DNA of 64,000 bases from Azospirillum sp. (GTDB taxonomy: Bacteria > Pseudomonadota > Alphaproteobacteria > Azospirillales > Azospirillaceae): contig WGNK01000061.1 of NCBI GenBank assembly GCA_016124535.1, positions 1 to 64,000 of the forward strand, in the 5' to 3' direction. The position numbers and the translations under genes were made by a program. Under the pieces are notes generated by a model. It had not been told where the DNA came from and ran no database searches. It was given only the letters and a program-made list of their open reading frames with translations. Below are positions 45,292 through 55,000 of this stretch, piece after piece. How positions within the stretch are numbered: position 1 is the first letter of the stretch; each line of letters starts with the position of its first letter.

Positions 45292-46290
45292 ATGAGAGAC
45301 CGCCTTATGCCGCCGCGACGGGTCGTGATCACCGGTGGCGCTGGCTTCATTGGTTCCCATCTCGCCGAGGCGCTGCTGACAGGTGGCTGCGGGGTTCATG
45401 TCCTGGACGATCTCTCCGCCGGCCGGCGGGATAATCTTCCGGCGGCCTCTCCCGGTCTGACCTTCGACCAGGTCGATGTGACCGATCCGATCGTGGGGCG
45501 GCGGCGGCTGTCCGAGGCGGTGGCCGAGGCCGATCTGGTTTTTCATCTGGCGAGCCCGATCGGGGTGCAGCGGGCGCTGGCCCATCGTTACGATGTCTGC
45601 ACCAGTATCCTGGCCGCCGGCCTGGCCGTCGCCGATGCCTGCCGAACCCATCGCAAACCGGTTCTGGTGTCGTCGAGCTCGGAGATCTACGGCACCGGCA
45701 GCCCGGAGCCATTGCGGGAAACCGATTCGGCCAACCTGCCGACCGACCCGCGCTGGGGCTACGGCGCCGCCAAATTTGCCCTGGAGCACCTGTTTCTCGG
45801 ACTGACCCAGGAAACCCGGGTGCCGGCCTGGATCGTCCGCTTCTTCAACATCGCCGGCGCCCGCCAGCGGTTCAATACCGGGCTGTGCATCGCTTCCTTC
45901 GTCCGTTGCGCCATGGAAGGGCGTCCCCTGACGATTTATGGTGACGGCGAGGGTGCGCGGGCCTTCCTCCATGTCGCCGACGCGGTCGCAGCGCTGCTCA
46001 CCATCATAGACGCGCCGGAACTGGTAGCGCGGCCGGTCAATGTCGGCGGCACCACGACCTATTCGATCCGCCGGGTTGCCGACGAGGTCGTGCGCATCGT
46101 CAATCCGGCCACCTCGATCCGTCATCTGGATCCCCGCAGCGTGTTCGGTCCGGGGTACACCGATGCGCCGATCCGGATCCCCAACCTGGGGTTGATCCTG
46201 CACGCCACGGATTGGCGGCCCGGCCGGAGCCTGGCCGACATGGTGACCGACTGCTGGCAGTCTTACCTCGCGGTTGAGGCGCCAGCGTGA
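45292..46290 (+). CDS. NAD-dependent sugar epimerase/dehydratase (extended SDR)
   Basis: The 332-residue protein has the Rossmann motif VVITGGAGFIGSHLAEAL near residue 10, VLDDLSAGRRDNL, VSSSSEIYG and the catalytic YGAAK (Tyr-x-x-x-Lys). GDGEGARAFLHVADAV near the C terminus is the usual sugar-nucleotide SDR ending. It is related to UDP-glucose epimerases, dTDP-glucose dehydratases and UDP-glucuronate decarboxylases; the substrate cannot be fixed. The ATG at 45292 follows GAGG by seven bases. Its TGA stop overlaps the next gene start as TGATG. Confidence 0.85.
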   Translation: MRDRLMPPRRVVITGGAGFIGSHLAEALLTGGCGVHVLDDLSAGRRDNLPAASPGLTFDQVDVTDPIVGRRRLSEAVAEADLVFHLASPIGVQRALAHRYDVCTSILAAGLAVADACRTHRKPVLVSSSSEIYGTGSPEPLRETDSANLPTDPRWGYGAAKFALEHLFLGLTQETRVPAWIVRFFNIAGARQRFNTGLCIASFVRCAMEGRPLTIYGDGEGARAFLHVADAVAALLTIIDAPELVARPVNVGGTTTYSIRRVADEVVRIVNPATSIRHLDPRSVFGPGYTDAPIRIPNLGLILHATDWRPGRSLADMVTDCWQSYLAVEAPA

Positions 46291-47081
46291 TGCCATGGAC
46301 TGCTGCCCTTGGCGGCATCGTCACCGCGCTGGTTCTGATCCCGCTGCTCAATCGGTTTGCGCGAAAAATCGGCGCGGTTTCGAAAGTGGCGCCCGACCGT
46401 TGGCACCGCAGCGGCGATCGGCCGCGCCTGGCCGGACCGGCGTTGTTTGCCGCCCTGCTGCCGTGGTTGCCGACCACCGATCTGATCATCGCCGGCGGCT
46501 TCTGCGCGATCGGCTGCGCCGACGATATTCGGCGGTTGTCGCCTGGCCTCAAGGCGCTGCTGATGGCGGTCCCGGCGGCGGTCGCGGTCGCGGCCACCGG
46601 GGTGTGGTGGCTGGGTCCGGCACTTTGGCTGTGTGCCAATGCGATGAATCTGCTCGATCACGCCGACGGAGTCGCTGCCGCCAGCGCGCTTGCGACCCTG
46701 ACCGCGGCGGGATCGCCCGCCGGATGGGCAGGGGCTGGCGGCTGTGCCGGGTTTCTCGTCTTCAATTTCCCGCCGGCACGCTGCTTTCTCGGCGACGGCG
46801 GCAGCCTGCTGCTGGGGGCGATCACGGTGCTGCAATGGCGGCACGCCGGCCCGCTGAGCACGCTTGCCTGGTGCGCCATCCCGCTGGCCGACGCGGTCAC
46901 GGTCTCGATCCGCCGACTCCTCAGGCACCAGCGGCCGTGGGTCGGCGATACCGACCACAGCAGTCATCACCTCCTGCGCCGGGGCGTGCCGGCCGCGGCC
47001 CTGCCGCCCGCCTTTGTCCTGGCGACTCTGGCGGCCGGCCTGCTCGGCCAGGCGGTGCTGCGGCGGCTCGGCTGGTCCTGA
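46290..47081 (+). CDS. WecA/MraY-family polyprenyl-phosphate sugar-phosphate transferase, short
   Basis: The 263-residue membrane protein belongs to the family that attaches the first sugar phosphate to undecaprenyl phosphate. It has CADDIRRLSPGLK (the DD motif), NAMNLLDHADGVAAAS (where NAxNxxDGxDGLA is usual, so the first G is replaced by H), CFLGDGGSLLLG, and a cytoplasmic His motif HSSHHLLRRG. It is about 100 residues shorter than WecA, with fewer membrane segments (about eight). ATG 46290 overlaps the SDR stop; GTG 46287 is an alternative. It probably primes synthesis of the glycan exported by this locus. Confidence 0.78.
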   Translation: MPWTAALGGIVTALVLIPLLNRFARKIGAVSKVAPDRWHRSGDRPRLAGPALFAALLPWLPTTDLIIAGGFCAIGCADDIRRLSPGLKALLMAVPAAVAVAATGVWWLGPALWLCANAMNLLDHADGVAAASALATLTAAGSPAGWAGAGGCAGFLVFNFPPARCFLGDGGSLLLGAITVLQWRHAGPLSTLAWCAIPLADAVTVSIRRLLRHQRPWVGDTDHSSHHLLRRGVPAAALPPAFVLATLAAGLLGQAVLRRLGWS

Positions 47082-47191
47082 GCCAGCCGGCCAGAGCGGC
47101 CCCGACGCCAATCATGGTTTCCTGCGACCGGTCCATTGATCTATGGTCACCGCAAGGCACGACTTCGCTGCCGCAAGAGTGAGGGGCGACC

Positions 47192-48130
47192 ATGCGGTAC
47201 CTGATCGGTCTGGTGTTCCTGTGCTTCGCCGCGTCCGCGCGTGCCGAGCCTCCCCTGGTCATCCTGGGCGGCGACCCTGGTGGCGTCTATGCCCCGCTGG
47301 CACGGGCGCTGGCGTCGGGCATAGGGGAGTCGGTGCCGGGCCGCAATGTCGAGGTCAAAGACACCGCCGGCAGCCCGGAAAACATCCTGCTGCTGCAGGC
47401 GGGCCAGGGCGACCTCGCCTTTGCCCAGGGCGATCTGGTGAGTGAAGCCTGGAAGGGCAATCGGGATCTGGGCTTTCCCGGCAAGATGGATCATCTGCGG
47501 GCGATCGCCGGACTCTATCCCGATTACCTGCAGATCGTCGTGGCACCGGGCGCCGGCATTGCCGGGCCGGCCGGGCTCAAGGGCAAGCGGGTTGGCGTCG
47601 GCGCGGTCCGTTCGGGCACCGAGCTGACCACCCGCGCGGTGCTGAAAGCCGCCGGACTGACCTACCGGGATTTCTCCGAAACCAAGCTGGTCGCCTTCGA
47701 CGAGTCGATGGCGATGCTGCTGGCCGGTACGATCGACGGCTTTTTCGTCATGGCCGGCCTGGATACCCCGGCCCTGGCCAGCGCCGCCGCGGCGGCGAAG
47801 GTCGCTTTCGTGCCGGTGCCGCCGTCGTTGGTCGAGGCGCTGGGCGACCCGGTCTATGTCCCGACCTCGATTCCGGCCAACTTCTACGGTGGCGGCCAGC
47901 CCGAGGTCCCGACCGTGTCGATCCGCAACCAGCTGATCACCCGCGCCGAGGTCTCCGAAGACCTGGCCTATCGCTTGACCGAAGCGTTATTCGCCAGCCA
48001 CGATGCCCTGGCGGCGGCGCATCCCAACGGCAAATGGATCACCCTCGACGCCCGCGCGACGCTGAGCCCGGTGCCGCTCCACCCCGGTGCCGCCCGGTTC
48101 TATCGGGAACACAAGCTGCTGGGCGACTGA
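47192..48130 (+). CDS. TAXI-family TRAP solute-binding protein
   Basis: The 312-residue periplasmic protein has a signal peptide (MRYLIGLVFLCFAASARA) and the TAXI fold: LGGDPGGVYAPLARALASGI, VEVKDTAGSPENILLLQAG, LAFAQGDLV and LKGKRVGVGAVRSGTELTTR in pieces. TAXI proteins deliver organic acids or amino acids to a TRAP permease. No dctQM-type permease gene is next to it, so it is an orphan or pairs with a distant one. GAGGGG precedes the ATG. Confidence 0.88.
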   Translation: MRYLIGLVFLCFAASARAEPPLVILGGDPGGVYAPLARALASGIGESVPGRNVEVKDTAGSPENILLLQAGQGDLAFAQGDLVSEAWKGNRDLGFPGKMDHLRAIAGLYPDYLQIVVAPGAGIAGPAGLKGKRVGVGAVRSGTELTTRAVLKAAGLTYRDFSETKLVAFDESMAMLLAGTIDGFFVMAGLDTPALASAAAAAKVAFVPVPPSLVEALGDPVYVPTSIPANFYGGGQPEVPTVSIRNQLITRAEVSEDLAYRLTEALFASHDALAAAHPNGKWITLDARATLSPVPLHPGAARFYREHKLLGD

Positions 48131-48184
48131 ATCGCCTGGGATCGCTACACGGCGGAACCAGCCGCCCCTTGACCGCCGCGCCGA

Positions 48185-50086
48185 TCAGGCATTGCCGAGA
48201 AAGCGCTGGAGCGCGGTCAGACGTTCGGTTGCGACCGCGCGTTTGGCCAGCCCGGTGGCAAAGGCATCCGGACCGCCCGCAGCGGTCACGCAGGCAATGG
48301 CGCGGCGGCGGGCACCGTTGAGCGCGTCACCGCGGGTGAAGCTGCGCGCACCGACCAGATCGGCGATCGCCAGCGCCTGGTCGATCGGGTGCGGTTTTTG
48401 CCGCGCCAGCATCTTGAACAGATGGATCTTCTCGATGATGTCGACGCAGACCTGGTCCATCGCTTTGGCCAGGCGGTCGCGCAGATCGGGCGGCAGGTCG
48501 CTGCCCGAAACCTCGTCCTGCCAGCCGGCGACCAGGCGCAACTGCGCGATCGCCTGGGGAACGCCGACCTCGCAGAGCCGGGCCACCGCCGACTTGCTGC
48601 CCACCTGCATCAGCAGGTGGCGGCCAACCCGGCGGCGGTTGAGGTCTCCAACCAGATGGTGCCCCAATTCCAGCAGGATCGCGACGTTGGCGGCGATGCT
48701 TTGACTGTTGCCCAGACTGGCGCCAAGGCGTTCCGGCCGCAGCAAGGCCTCGGAACGGTTTTCCAGGGCGATCGCAATCCGGGTGACGGCGCCACCGCGC
48801 GAGCGAGCGGTCTGGCCACCGCCCGCTCCCTCCGCGGCGGCGGGCCGCCGCTCGACGAAGCTGCTGACCCGACCGTGAATATCGCCGATCGCGCGCGCCT
48901 CCTGAACAACGTCGAGCGTTTCCAGACTGCCGGTCAGCAACCGCGGGCTATCGAGCTCCTGGGCGATGCGCAGCAACAGGGTCTCGCCGCATTCGGGCAG
49001 CCGGCCGTTCTCCAATAGATAAAGCAGGCGTCGGGCTCCCGGGGCATCGATCCCGCCGCTGGGCATCGGCTTTCCGGACTCGATCAGGTCGAGAACGTCG
49101 CCGATCGTCGCGATCGGCGGCCGCCGGGCGCTGTCCTCCGCGGAGGCAGCCTCCGGCTGGGCGCCGCCGCCTCGGCTGGCCCGGAGCAAGCCGGAGAGTC
49201 CGGCATTGGTCGCGAGAATTTCGGCGCCGATGCCATCGACGACGACGAGTTCCTCGGGCCGGGGATCGGACGGCAGCAAGGCGACCAAAGCGTCGATCTT
49301 CTCAAGCCAAGTCTTTGCCGTGCTGAGATATTCGGTAACGATCGAATAGAGGGTCCGCTGCGCCGCCGGTGTCTGTCCGGTCCCGGCGATCAGCGCGCGC
49401 AGGTCGAGCGTCGTCGGTGCCGGAAGCGCGGTGCGCTCCTGATTGAGCCGGCGCTCGGCGGCCGCGATCACATCGTAGATTTGCTTGACCAGGCCGGATG
49501 CCCCGCCAGCTCCCTGGCGGGACAGGCCGATCGCAACCTTTTGCACCGCGCCCTGCATCGTGGTGCCGGCTTCCTGAAGCCGGCGCACGTGCTCCCAGCC
49601 GTGCAACAGCTCGGTCGGCGTGATCACCCAGTTTTCGAGCTGCTTGCCGAGCGTCGCGGCAATCGTCCGGCGCGCATCGGCGGTGTAGAGATCGTTGGCA
49701 TTGCGGCACGCCTGGCTTTGCGGCGCCGTCGTGCCCTCGCCGGGCGACGCGGCTTTCGAAGCCGCACCGGCGCCTGACCTGTCCTCGGTCGGTGCCCTGG
49801 CGACGGTCTTGCCGACAATCTGAACGTCGGTCTCCTCGTAGAGGCCGGTTTCGGGGTCGAACACGCTGTAGACCACCTTGACCGAAGCGAAGCCCTCGGA
49901 CTTACCCAGATCAGCGGCGTGGTCGAGCGCCTCCTTCTTCTCGGTCACGACGCTGTCGAGCGTCCAACCACTGCGCTTTCGCACCAGTACTTCGTAGTGA
50001 CGATCGGATTTCATGCTGCGCGTTTGTAGCGGACTGACGATCTGCCCACTATGAGCGCGCCGTGCCGCCAGATCAATCATCGCCAT
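48185..50086 (-). CDS. Large hypothetical protein, unknown function
   Basis: The 633-residue protein has no membrane segment or signal peptide. The first about 90 residues form a distinct domain (HYEVLVRKRSGWTLDSVVTE, VKVVYSVFDPETGLYEETD) that could be a small beta module; the rest is mainly helical, with a long Ala/Leu-rich middle and a C-terminal segment ALQRFLGNA. I do not recognise the family. Start choice: MAMIDLAARRAHSG at 50086 has AAGGG eight bases upstream; MKSDRHYEV at 50014 has no binding site, and the frame continues to 50191. It stands alone between convergent taxi-type gene and the small membrane protein. Confidence 0.68.
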   Translation of the reverse strand: MAMIDLAARRAHSGQIVSPLQTRSMKSDRHYEVLVRKRSGWTLDSVVTEKKEALDHAADLGKSEGFASVKVVYSVFDPETGLYEETDVQIVGKTVARAPTEDRSGAGAASKAASPGEGTTAPQSQACRNANDLYTADARRTIAATLGKQLENWVITPTELLHGWEHVRRLQEAGTTMQGAVQKVAIGLSRQGAGGASGLVKQIYDVIAAAERRLNQERTALPAPTTLDLRALIAGTGQTPAAQRTLYSIVTEYLSTAKTWLEKIDALVALLPSDPRPEELVVVDGIGAEILATNAGLSGLLRASRGGGAQPEAASAEDSARRPPIATIGDVLDLIESGKPMPSGGIDAPGARRLLYLLENGRLPECGETLLLRIAQELDSPRLLTGSLETLDVVQEARAIGDIHGRVSSFVERRPAAAEGAGGGQTARSRGGAVTRIAIALENRSEALLRPERLGASLGNSQSIAANVAILLELGHHLVGDLNRRRVGRHLLMQVGSKSAVARLCEVGVPQAIAQLRLVAGWQDEVSGSDLPPDLRDRLAKAMDQVCVDIIEKIHLFKMLARQKPHPIDQALAIADLVGARSFTRGDALNGARRRAIACVTAAGGPDAFATGLAKRAVATERLTALQRFLGNA

Positions 50087-50254
50087 GGCTCGGACCCTTC
50101 CCTGGTCGAGACGGGCCGCCGGGTTGCGCGGCGACAGTCCGCGTCGATTAGCCCAGTTGACGTCACTGACAAGGACGCTAGCCTGTTTCAATCGCTCTTG
50201 CTGTGCGCTTCATCACAGCCCGGGCGTCGAGTCACCGGGCGGTAACAGACCGCC

Positions 50255-50286
50255 GGGACAACTGATTGACGGGACAATTGATTGAC
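50255..50286. repeat. Near-perfect 16-bp tandem repeat upstream of small membrane protein
   Basis: GGGACAACTGATTGAC is followed at once by GGGACAATTGATTGAC, one base different. It lies 65 bases before the start codon at 50351. Its position fits a tandem operator, and TTGAC in each copy could be a -35 element. Confidence 0.75.
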
Positions 50287-50350
50287 CCGGCGACGGCGGG
50301 GCAGTATCCAGCATCTCAAGGGACCCCTGCCGCGAGGATCGAATCAGCCC

Positions 50351-50614
50351 ATGAAATGGATTACCTCCGCTACCCGCATGCCGCCCGCCCGTCTGCGTAA
50401 GTTGCTGTGGATCGGCGCGGGCGTCGCCTTGATCGTGTCGGGCATCCTGATCGCGCTGACGCCGATCCTGATGGGATTGACCTGCATCATCATCGGCCTC
50501 TATATCCTGCTGCGGACCTCAGCCGATGCGAGGCGCCTGTTCGTCAGGATCAAGCGGCGATTTCCCGCCACCTTCCGGCCGTTCGACAACTGGCGCCACC
50601 GTCACCGCGATTAG
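50351..50614 (+). CDS. Small two-helix membrane protein
   Basis: The 87-residue protein MKWITSATRMPPARLRKLLW has two closely spaced hydrophobic segments (IGAGVALIVSGILIALTPIL, MGLTCIIIGLYILL) and a basic C terminus (VRIKRRFPATFRPFDNWRHR), fitting an inner-membrane hairpin. Resembles small putative transmembrane proteins of the PGPGW type. Role unknown. The aminotransferase follows after 37 bases. Confidence 0.72.
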   Translation: MKWITSATRMPPARLRKLLWIGAGVALIVSGILIALTPILMGLTCIIIGLYILLRTSADARRLFVRIKRRFPATFRPFDNWRHRHRD

Positions 50615-50651
50615 CCAGCGCCGACGTCATCGACAACGGGGATCGTGAACC

Positions 50652-51809
50652 GTGAAGACCGGCAACGCCATTCTGTCGGGCTATGGCACCACGGTGTTCG
50701 AGGTGTTCTCGCGCCTGGCGGTCGAGTACGGCGCGATCAATCTGGGGCAAGGCTTTCCCGACGACCGTGGCCCGGCCGACGTGCTCGACGCCGCGGCCAG
50801 GGCCTTGCTGGAGGACTCCAACCAATATCCGCCGATGATGGGGCTGGCCGCGCTGCGCCAGGCCCTGGCCGATCATGCCCACCGCTTCTATGGCCTGGAG
50901 GTCGATTGGCAGCGTGAGGTGATGGTGACCTCGGGCGCCACCGAGGCGCTGACCGCCTGCCTGCTCGGGCTGATCGAGGCGGGCGACGAGGTCGTGCTGT
51001 TCGAACCGCTTTACGACAGCTATCTGCCGATCATCCGCTTGGCCGGCGGGGTGCCGCGCCTGGTGTCGCTGCGGCCGCCGGACTGGAGTTTCAGCCGCGC
51101 CGATCTGGCGGCGGCGTTTTCGTCCCGGACCAAGCTGGTCGTGCTCAACGACCCGCTCAATCCTGCGGCCAAGGTGTTCAGCGCCGAGGAACTCGCCCTG
51201 ATCGCCGAATTCGTCGACGGCGCCGACGCCTATGCGGTGTGCGACGAGGTCTACGAGCATCTGGTCTTCGATGGCCGGCGCCACATCCCGCTGATCACCC
51301 TGCCCGGCATGCGCGAGCGCTGCCTCAAGATCGGTTCCGCCGGCAAGACCTTTTCCCTGACCGGCTGGAAGGTCGGCTACGTCACCGCCGCCCCGGCCCT
51401 GCTCCAGCCGGTGGCCAAGGCCCACCAATACCTGACCTTCACCACGCCGCCCAACCTCCAGACTGCGGTCGCCTACGGGCTCGGCAAGGACGATGGCTAT
51501 TTCACCGGCTTGGCCGCCGACCTGGAGGCCAAGCGGGATCGCCTGGCCCGCGGCATCGCCGCCGCCGGCCTGACCGTGCTGCCATCGGCCGGCAGCTATT
51601 TCGTGATCGCCGATTTTCGCCCGACCGGCTTCGTCGGCAACGACGAAGCGTTCTGCCGGCACCTGACCACCGAGATCGGCGTCGCGGCAATTCCGGTCAG
51701 CGCGTTCTACGCCGGCCCGCCGCTCGACCACTGCATCCGCTTCTGCTTCTGCAAATCGGACGCCCTGCTCGATGCCGCCGCCGACCGCCTCGCCGGCGCT
51801 TTCCGATGA
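50652..51809 (+). CDS. PLP-dependent class I/II aminotransferase
   Basis: The 385-residue cytoplasmic enzyme has INLGQGFPDDRGP near residue 29, YPPMMGLAALRQALADH, VTSGATEALTACLLG, VVLFEPLYDSYLP, and KIGSAGKTFSLTGWKVGYVTA, with the PLP-binding Lys in GKTFSLTGWK. These are the signatures of methionine/kynurenine/glutamine-type aminotransferases (YbdL/KAT). The exact amino donor is not known. It starts at GTG 50652. The 231 bases to the next gene hold a frame (ATG overlapping this stop) that I reject. Confidence 0.9.
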   Translation: MKTGNAILSGYGTTVFEVFSRLAVEYGAINLGQGFPDDRGPADVLDAAARALLEDSNQYPPMMGLAALRQALADHAHRFYGLEVDWQREVMVTSGATEALTACLLGLIEAGDEVVLFEPLYDSYLPIIRLAGGVPRLVSLRPPDWSFSRADLAAAFSSRTKLVVLNDPLNPAAKVFSAEELALIAEFVDGADAYAVCDEVYEHLVFDGRRHIPLITLPGMRERCLKIGSAGKTFSLTGWKVGYVTAAPALLQPVAKAHQYLTFTTPPNLQTAVAYGLGKDDGYFTGLAADLEAKRDRLARGIAAAGLTVLPSAGSYFVIADFRPTGFVGNDEAFCRHLTTEIGVAAIPVSAFYAGPPLDHCIRFCFCKSDALLDAAADRLAGAFR

Positions 51810-52040
51810 CCGTTCCGCGCCGCAAAAGCGCTGACTGGCAGCCGGCCCCGTCACGGCCCGATGCCGCGGGGGCACCGGCCTCCAGGGCCATGCCCCCCGC
51901 AAGCTCGGCCTCAGGGCGCTTGGCGATGGTGTTGCCGGGGTTCGCCGGGCATACTCGCCGCCGATCGTCCCTCCCCTTGACCATCATCCTCTCCTCGTCC
52001 CGCAAGGGATCACCGCCAGGTTTCCGGAAGCGTCGTCACC

Positions 52041-55000
52041 ATGCTGCGTCTGCTTGCGTCTGCCGTCCTTGCCACTGCCCTTGCCCTTCCCGTTGCAGCC
52101 ACTGAGTCGCCGCCGCCGGCCCCGGCCGACACGCCGTCCAGGGCATTCGACGCGACCGCGGTCGAAGTGGTCGCAGAGCGGGATCTGCCGCAGGCCTGCT
52201 TCACCTTCAGCGAGCGCCTGGATAAGGCACCGCAGGTCAACTATCGCAGCTTCGTCACGCTTGATCCGCCGCGGGACGTCACGGTATTTGCCCGCGACAA
52301 GGCGCTCTGCGTCGAGGGTCTCGGCCATGGCAGCAAGGTCGCGATCACCCTGCTGGATGGACTGCCCGGCGCCGGCGGCGTCCGCCTGACGGCAGCGCGC
52401 CGTTTCGATGTCGAGGTTCCAAACCGGGCAACCAGCCTGAGTTTCCGCGGTGCCGGCTATATCCTGTCCCAGGTCGGACCGGAGGGGCTGCCGCTGCGCA
52501 CGATCAATGTCGACAGCGCCCGCCTCCAGGTGATCCGGATCGGCGACCGCAAGCTGGTCGAGAAAATCTATTTCGGCAAGCTCAGCCAGACGCTCAGCAC
52601 CTGGGACATCGGCGAACTGGTCGAGAAGAACGGTCAGCCGGTGTGGAAGGGGGAAATGGCGATTTCGGGGGCCCGCAACACGCCGGCGGTCACCCCGTTC
52701 CCGATCGACCAGTTCCTCGGCCGCCTGGAGCCGGGCGTCTACCTGGCGGTCGCCGAGGCCGGCGGGACCAAGACAACCGGCTGGGATGCCAAGGCGGCCC
52801 AGTGGTTCGTGGTGTCCGACCTCGCCCTGACGACCTTCGTCAGCGAAGGCGGCCTGCTGGTGTTCGCGCGCCAACTCGACACCGCCCGGCCGGCCAAGGA
52901 CGTCCAGCTACGCCTGCTCGCCCGCAACAATGCCGAGCTCGGCGCCGCAACCACCGACGCCGACGGCATCGCCCGCTTCGATTCCGGCGCGATCCGGGGC
53001 ACCGAAGGCAGCACCCCCCAGGCGGTGTTTGCCTATGGCGCGACCGGTGATTTCAGCATCCTCGACCTGGCGTCCTCCGGTGTCCCGGTCGCTGCCGCCC
53101 ACGGCGCGGGTTCCGACGCCAACGAACCGCTCGATGCCTTCCTCTACACCGATCGCGGCATCTACCGCCCAGGCGAGATGGTCTATCTCTCGGCGCTGCT
53201 GCGCACCACCGGCGCCGCCGCCGCCGCCGGCCGCAAGCTCTCGATCAAGGTCTTGCGCCCCGATGGCTTCGAGGCCGACCGGCTTGAGGCAACCGATGCC
53301 GGCGACGGCGGCTACGCCGTCACCGTGGCGCTGCCACCGGCGGCATTCCCCGGCACTTGGACGGTCACCGCCCAACTCGACCCCCAGGGCCCGGTAATCG
53401 GCAAAGCCGATTTTCTGGTCGAGGACTTCGTGCCGCCGCGGCTGGAATTCTCCATCGCTGCCGACAGCCCGTCGCTGAACGGCACCGGCGGCACCGCGCT
53501 GTCGATCGCCGCGCGCTACCTTTACGGTGCGGCGGCGGCGCGGCTTCCCGGTGAGTTGTCCATGACCCTGCGGGCGGCGGAAACCCCGTTCCCCGAATTC
53601 GGCGGCTACCGCTTCGGCCTCGCCCAGGACAAGTTTACCCCGATCAAGGCGGAGCTGCCCGGCTTTACCACCAATGTCACCGGCAAGGCACGGGTCGACC
53701 TGGCGTTCGACAAGCGGCCGGAAACCAGCCACCCGCTCGAGGCGGTGGTGCGCGCCACCATCTTCGATGTCGGCGGCCGCCCGGTCCGGCGCGAGCTGGT
53801 GCTGCCGGTCCAGCACCAGCCGTTCGCGATCGGGGTGCGTCCGGGATTCGAGGATGGCGCGGTGCCCGAAGGGGCGACGGTCGCCTTTGACGTGGTCGCG
53901 GTCGATGGCGCCGGCCATCGGATCGAACGGCCGGAATTGTCCTACGAGCTTTACGAAGAAGAGAACGAGTTCGTTTGGTTCGAGGCCGACGGCCGGTGGG
54001 ACTATAAGACGGTGGTTCACGACCACCGGGTCACCGGCGGCAAGCTCAACGTGCCGGCGATCGGTCCGGCCAAAGTCGAAGAACAGGTCAAGGCCGGGCG
54101 TTACCGCTTCGAAGTGTTCGATTCGCAGACCGGCGTCGCCTCCAGCGTTCGCTTTGCCGCCGGCTGGTGGGTGCGGCCGATCACCGCGGACCGGCCGGAC
54201 AAGGTCGATGTCACGGTGATGCTGCCCGGCTATACCGGTGGCGATACGGCCTGGGTCTATGTCCGCCCGCCCTACCGCAGCCAGATGCTGATCGTCCTGG
54301 CCGACCGTATGGTGCGCAAGGTGCAGACCCGCGAGGTCGGGCCGGAAGGCGCCTTCCTCGACTTCCCGGTCGATCCGTCCTGGACCGCCGGTGTTCATGT
54401 CGTGGCCACCGCGTTCGAGCCGTCAGACCCCCGGCACGGCCGGCAGCCTCGAAGGGCGCTCGGACTGGGCTGGCTGGCGATCGATTCCGCACCGCGGCTG
54501 CTTCAGGTCGCCTTGACGCCGCCCCAGCAGAGCCGGTCGAGCCAGACCTTGATGGTGCCGCTGACCGTGACCGGCGCCGAACCCGGCGCCCCGGTCCACG
54601 CCACCGTTACCGCGGTCGACGACGCCGTCCTGCGTCTGACCGACAGCCTGCCGGCCGACCCGGTTGGCTATTACCTCGGTCGACGCCCCCTCGGCATCGA
54701 TGTCCGCGACGTGTTCGGCCGATTGATCGAACCCGCCGCCGCCGAACGAGCCCCGGTCTCCAGCGGCGGCCCGCGCGGGCCGCTCCGCCAGGACCGCAGC
54801 CAGGCCCAGAGCCGTGCCCCGGTCGTTGCCCTGTTCTCCGGCGTGCTCACACTCGATGCCGAGGGCAAGGCATTGGTGCCGCTGGCGCTGCCCGTCTTTG
54901 CCGGCCGGCTGCGGCTGACCGCGGTCGCCTGGACCGCAAACCGGCTTGGCCGCGGCGATGCCGGTTTGGTGGTCAGCGATCCGGTGGTTGCCGACGTTGC

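Noticed and set aside
51806..52105. 99-codon frame starting with ATGA overlap of the aminotransferase stop
   Set aside because: The junction looks like coupling, but the frame runs into the A2M coding region, has low-complexity Arg/Ser/Pro translation and no family signature.
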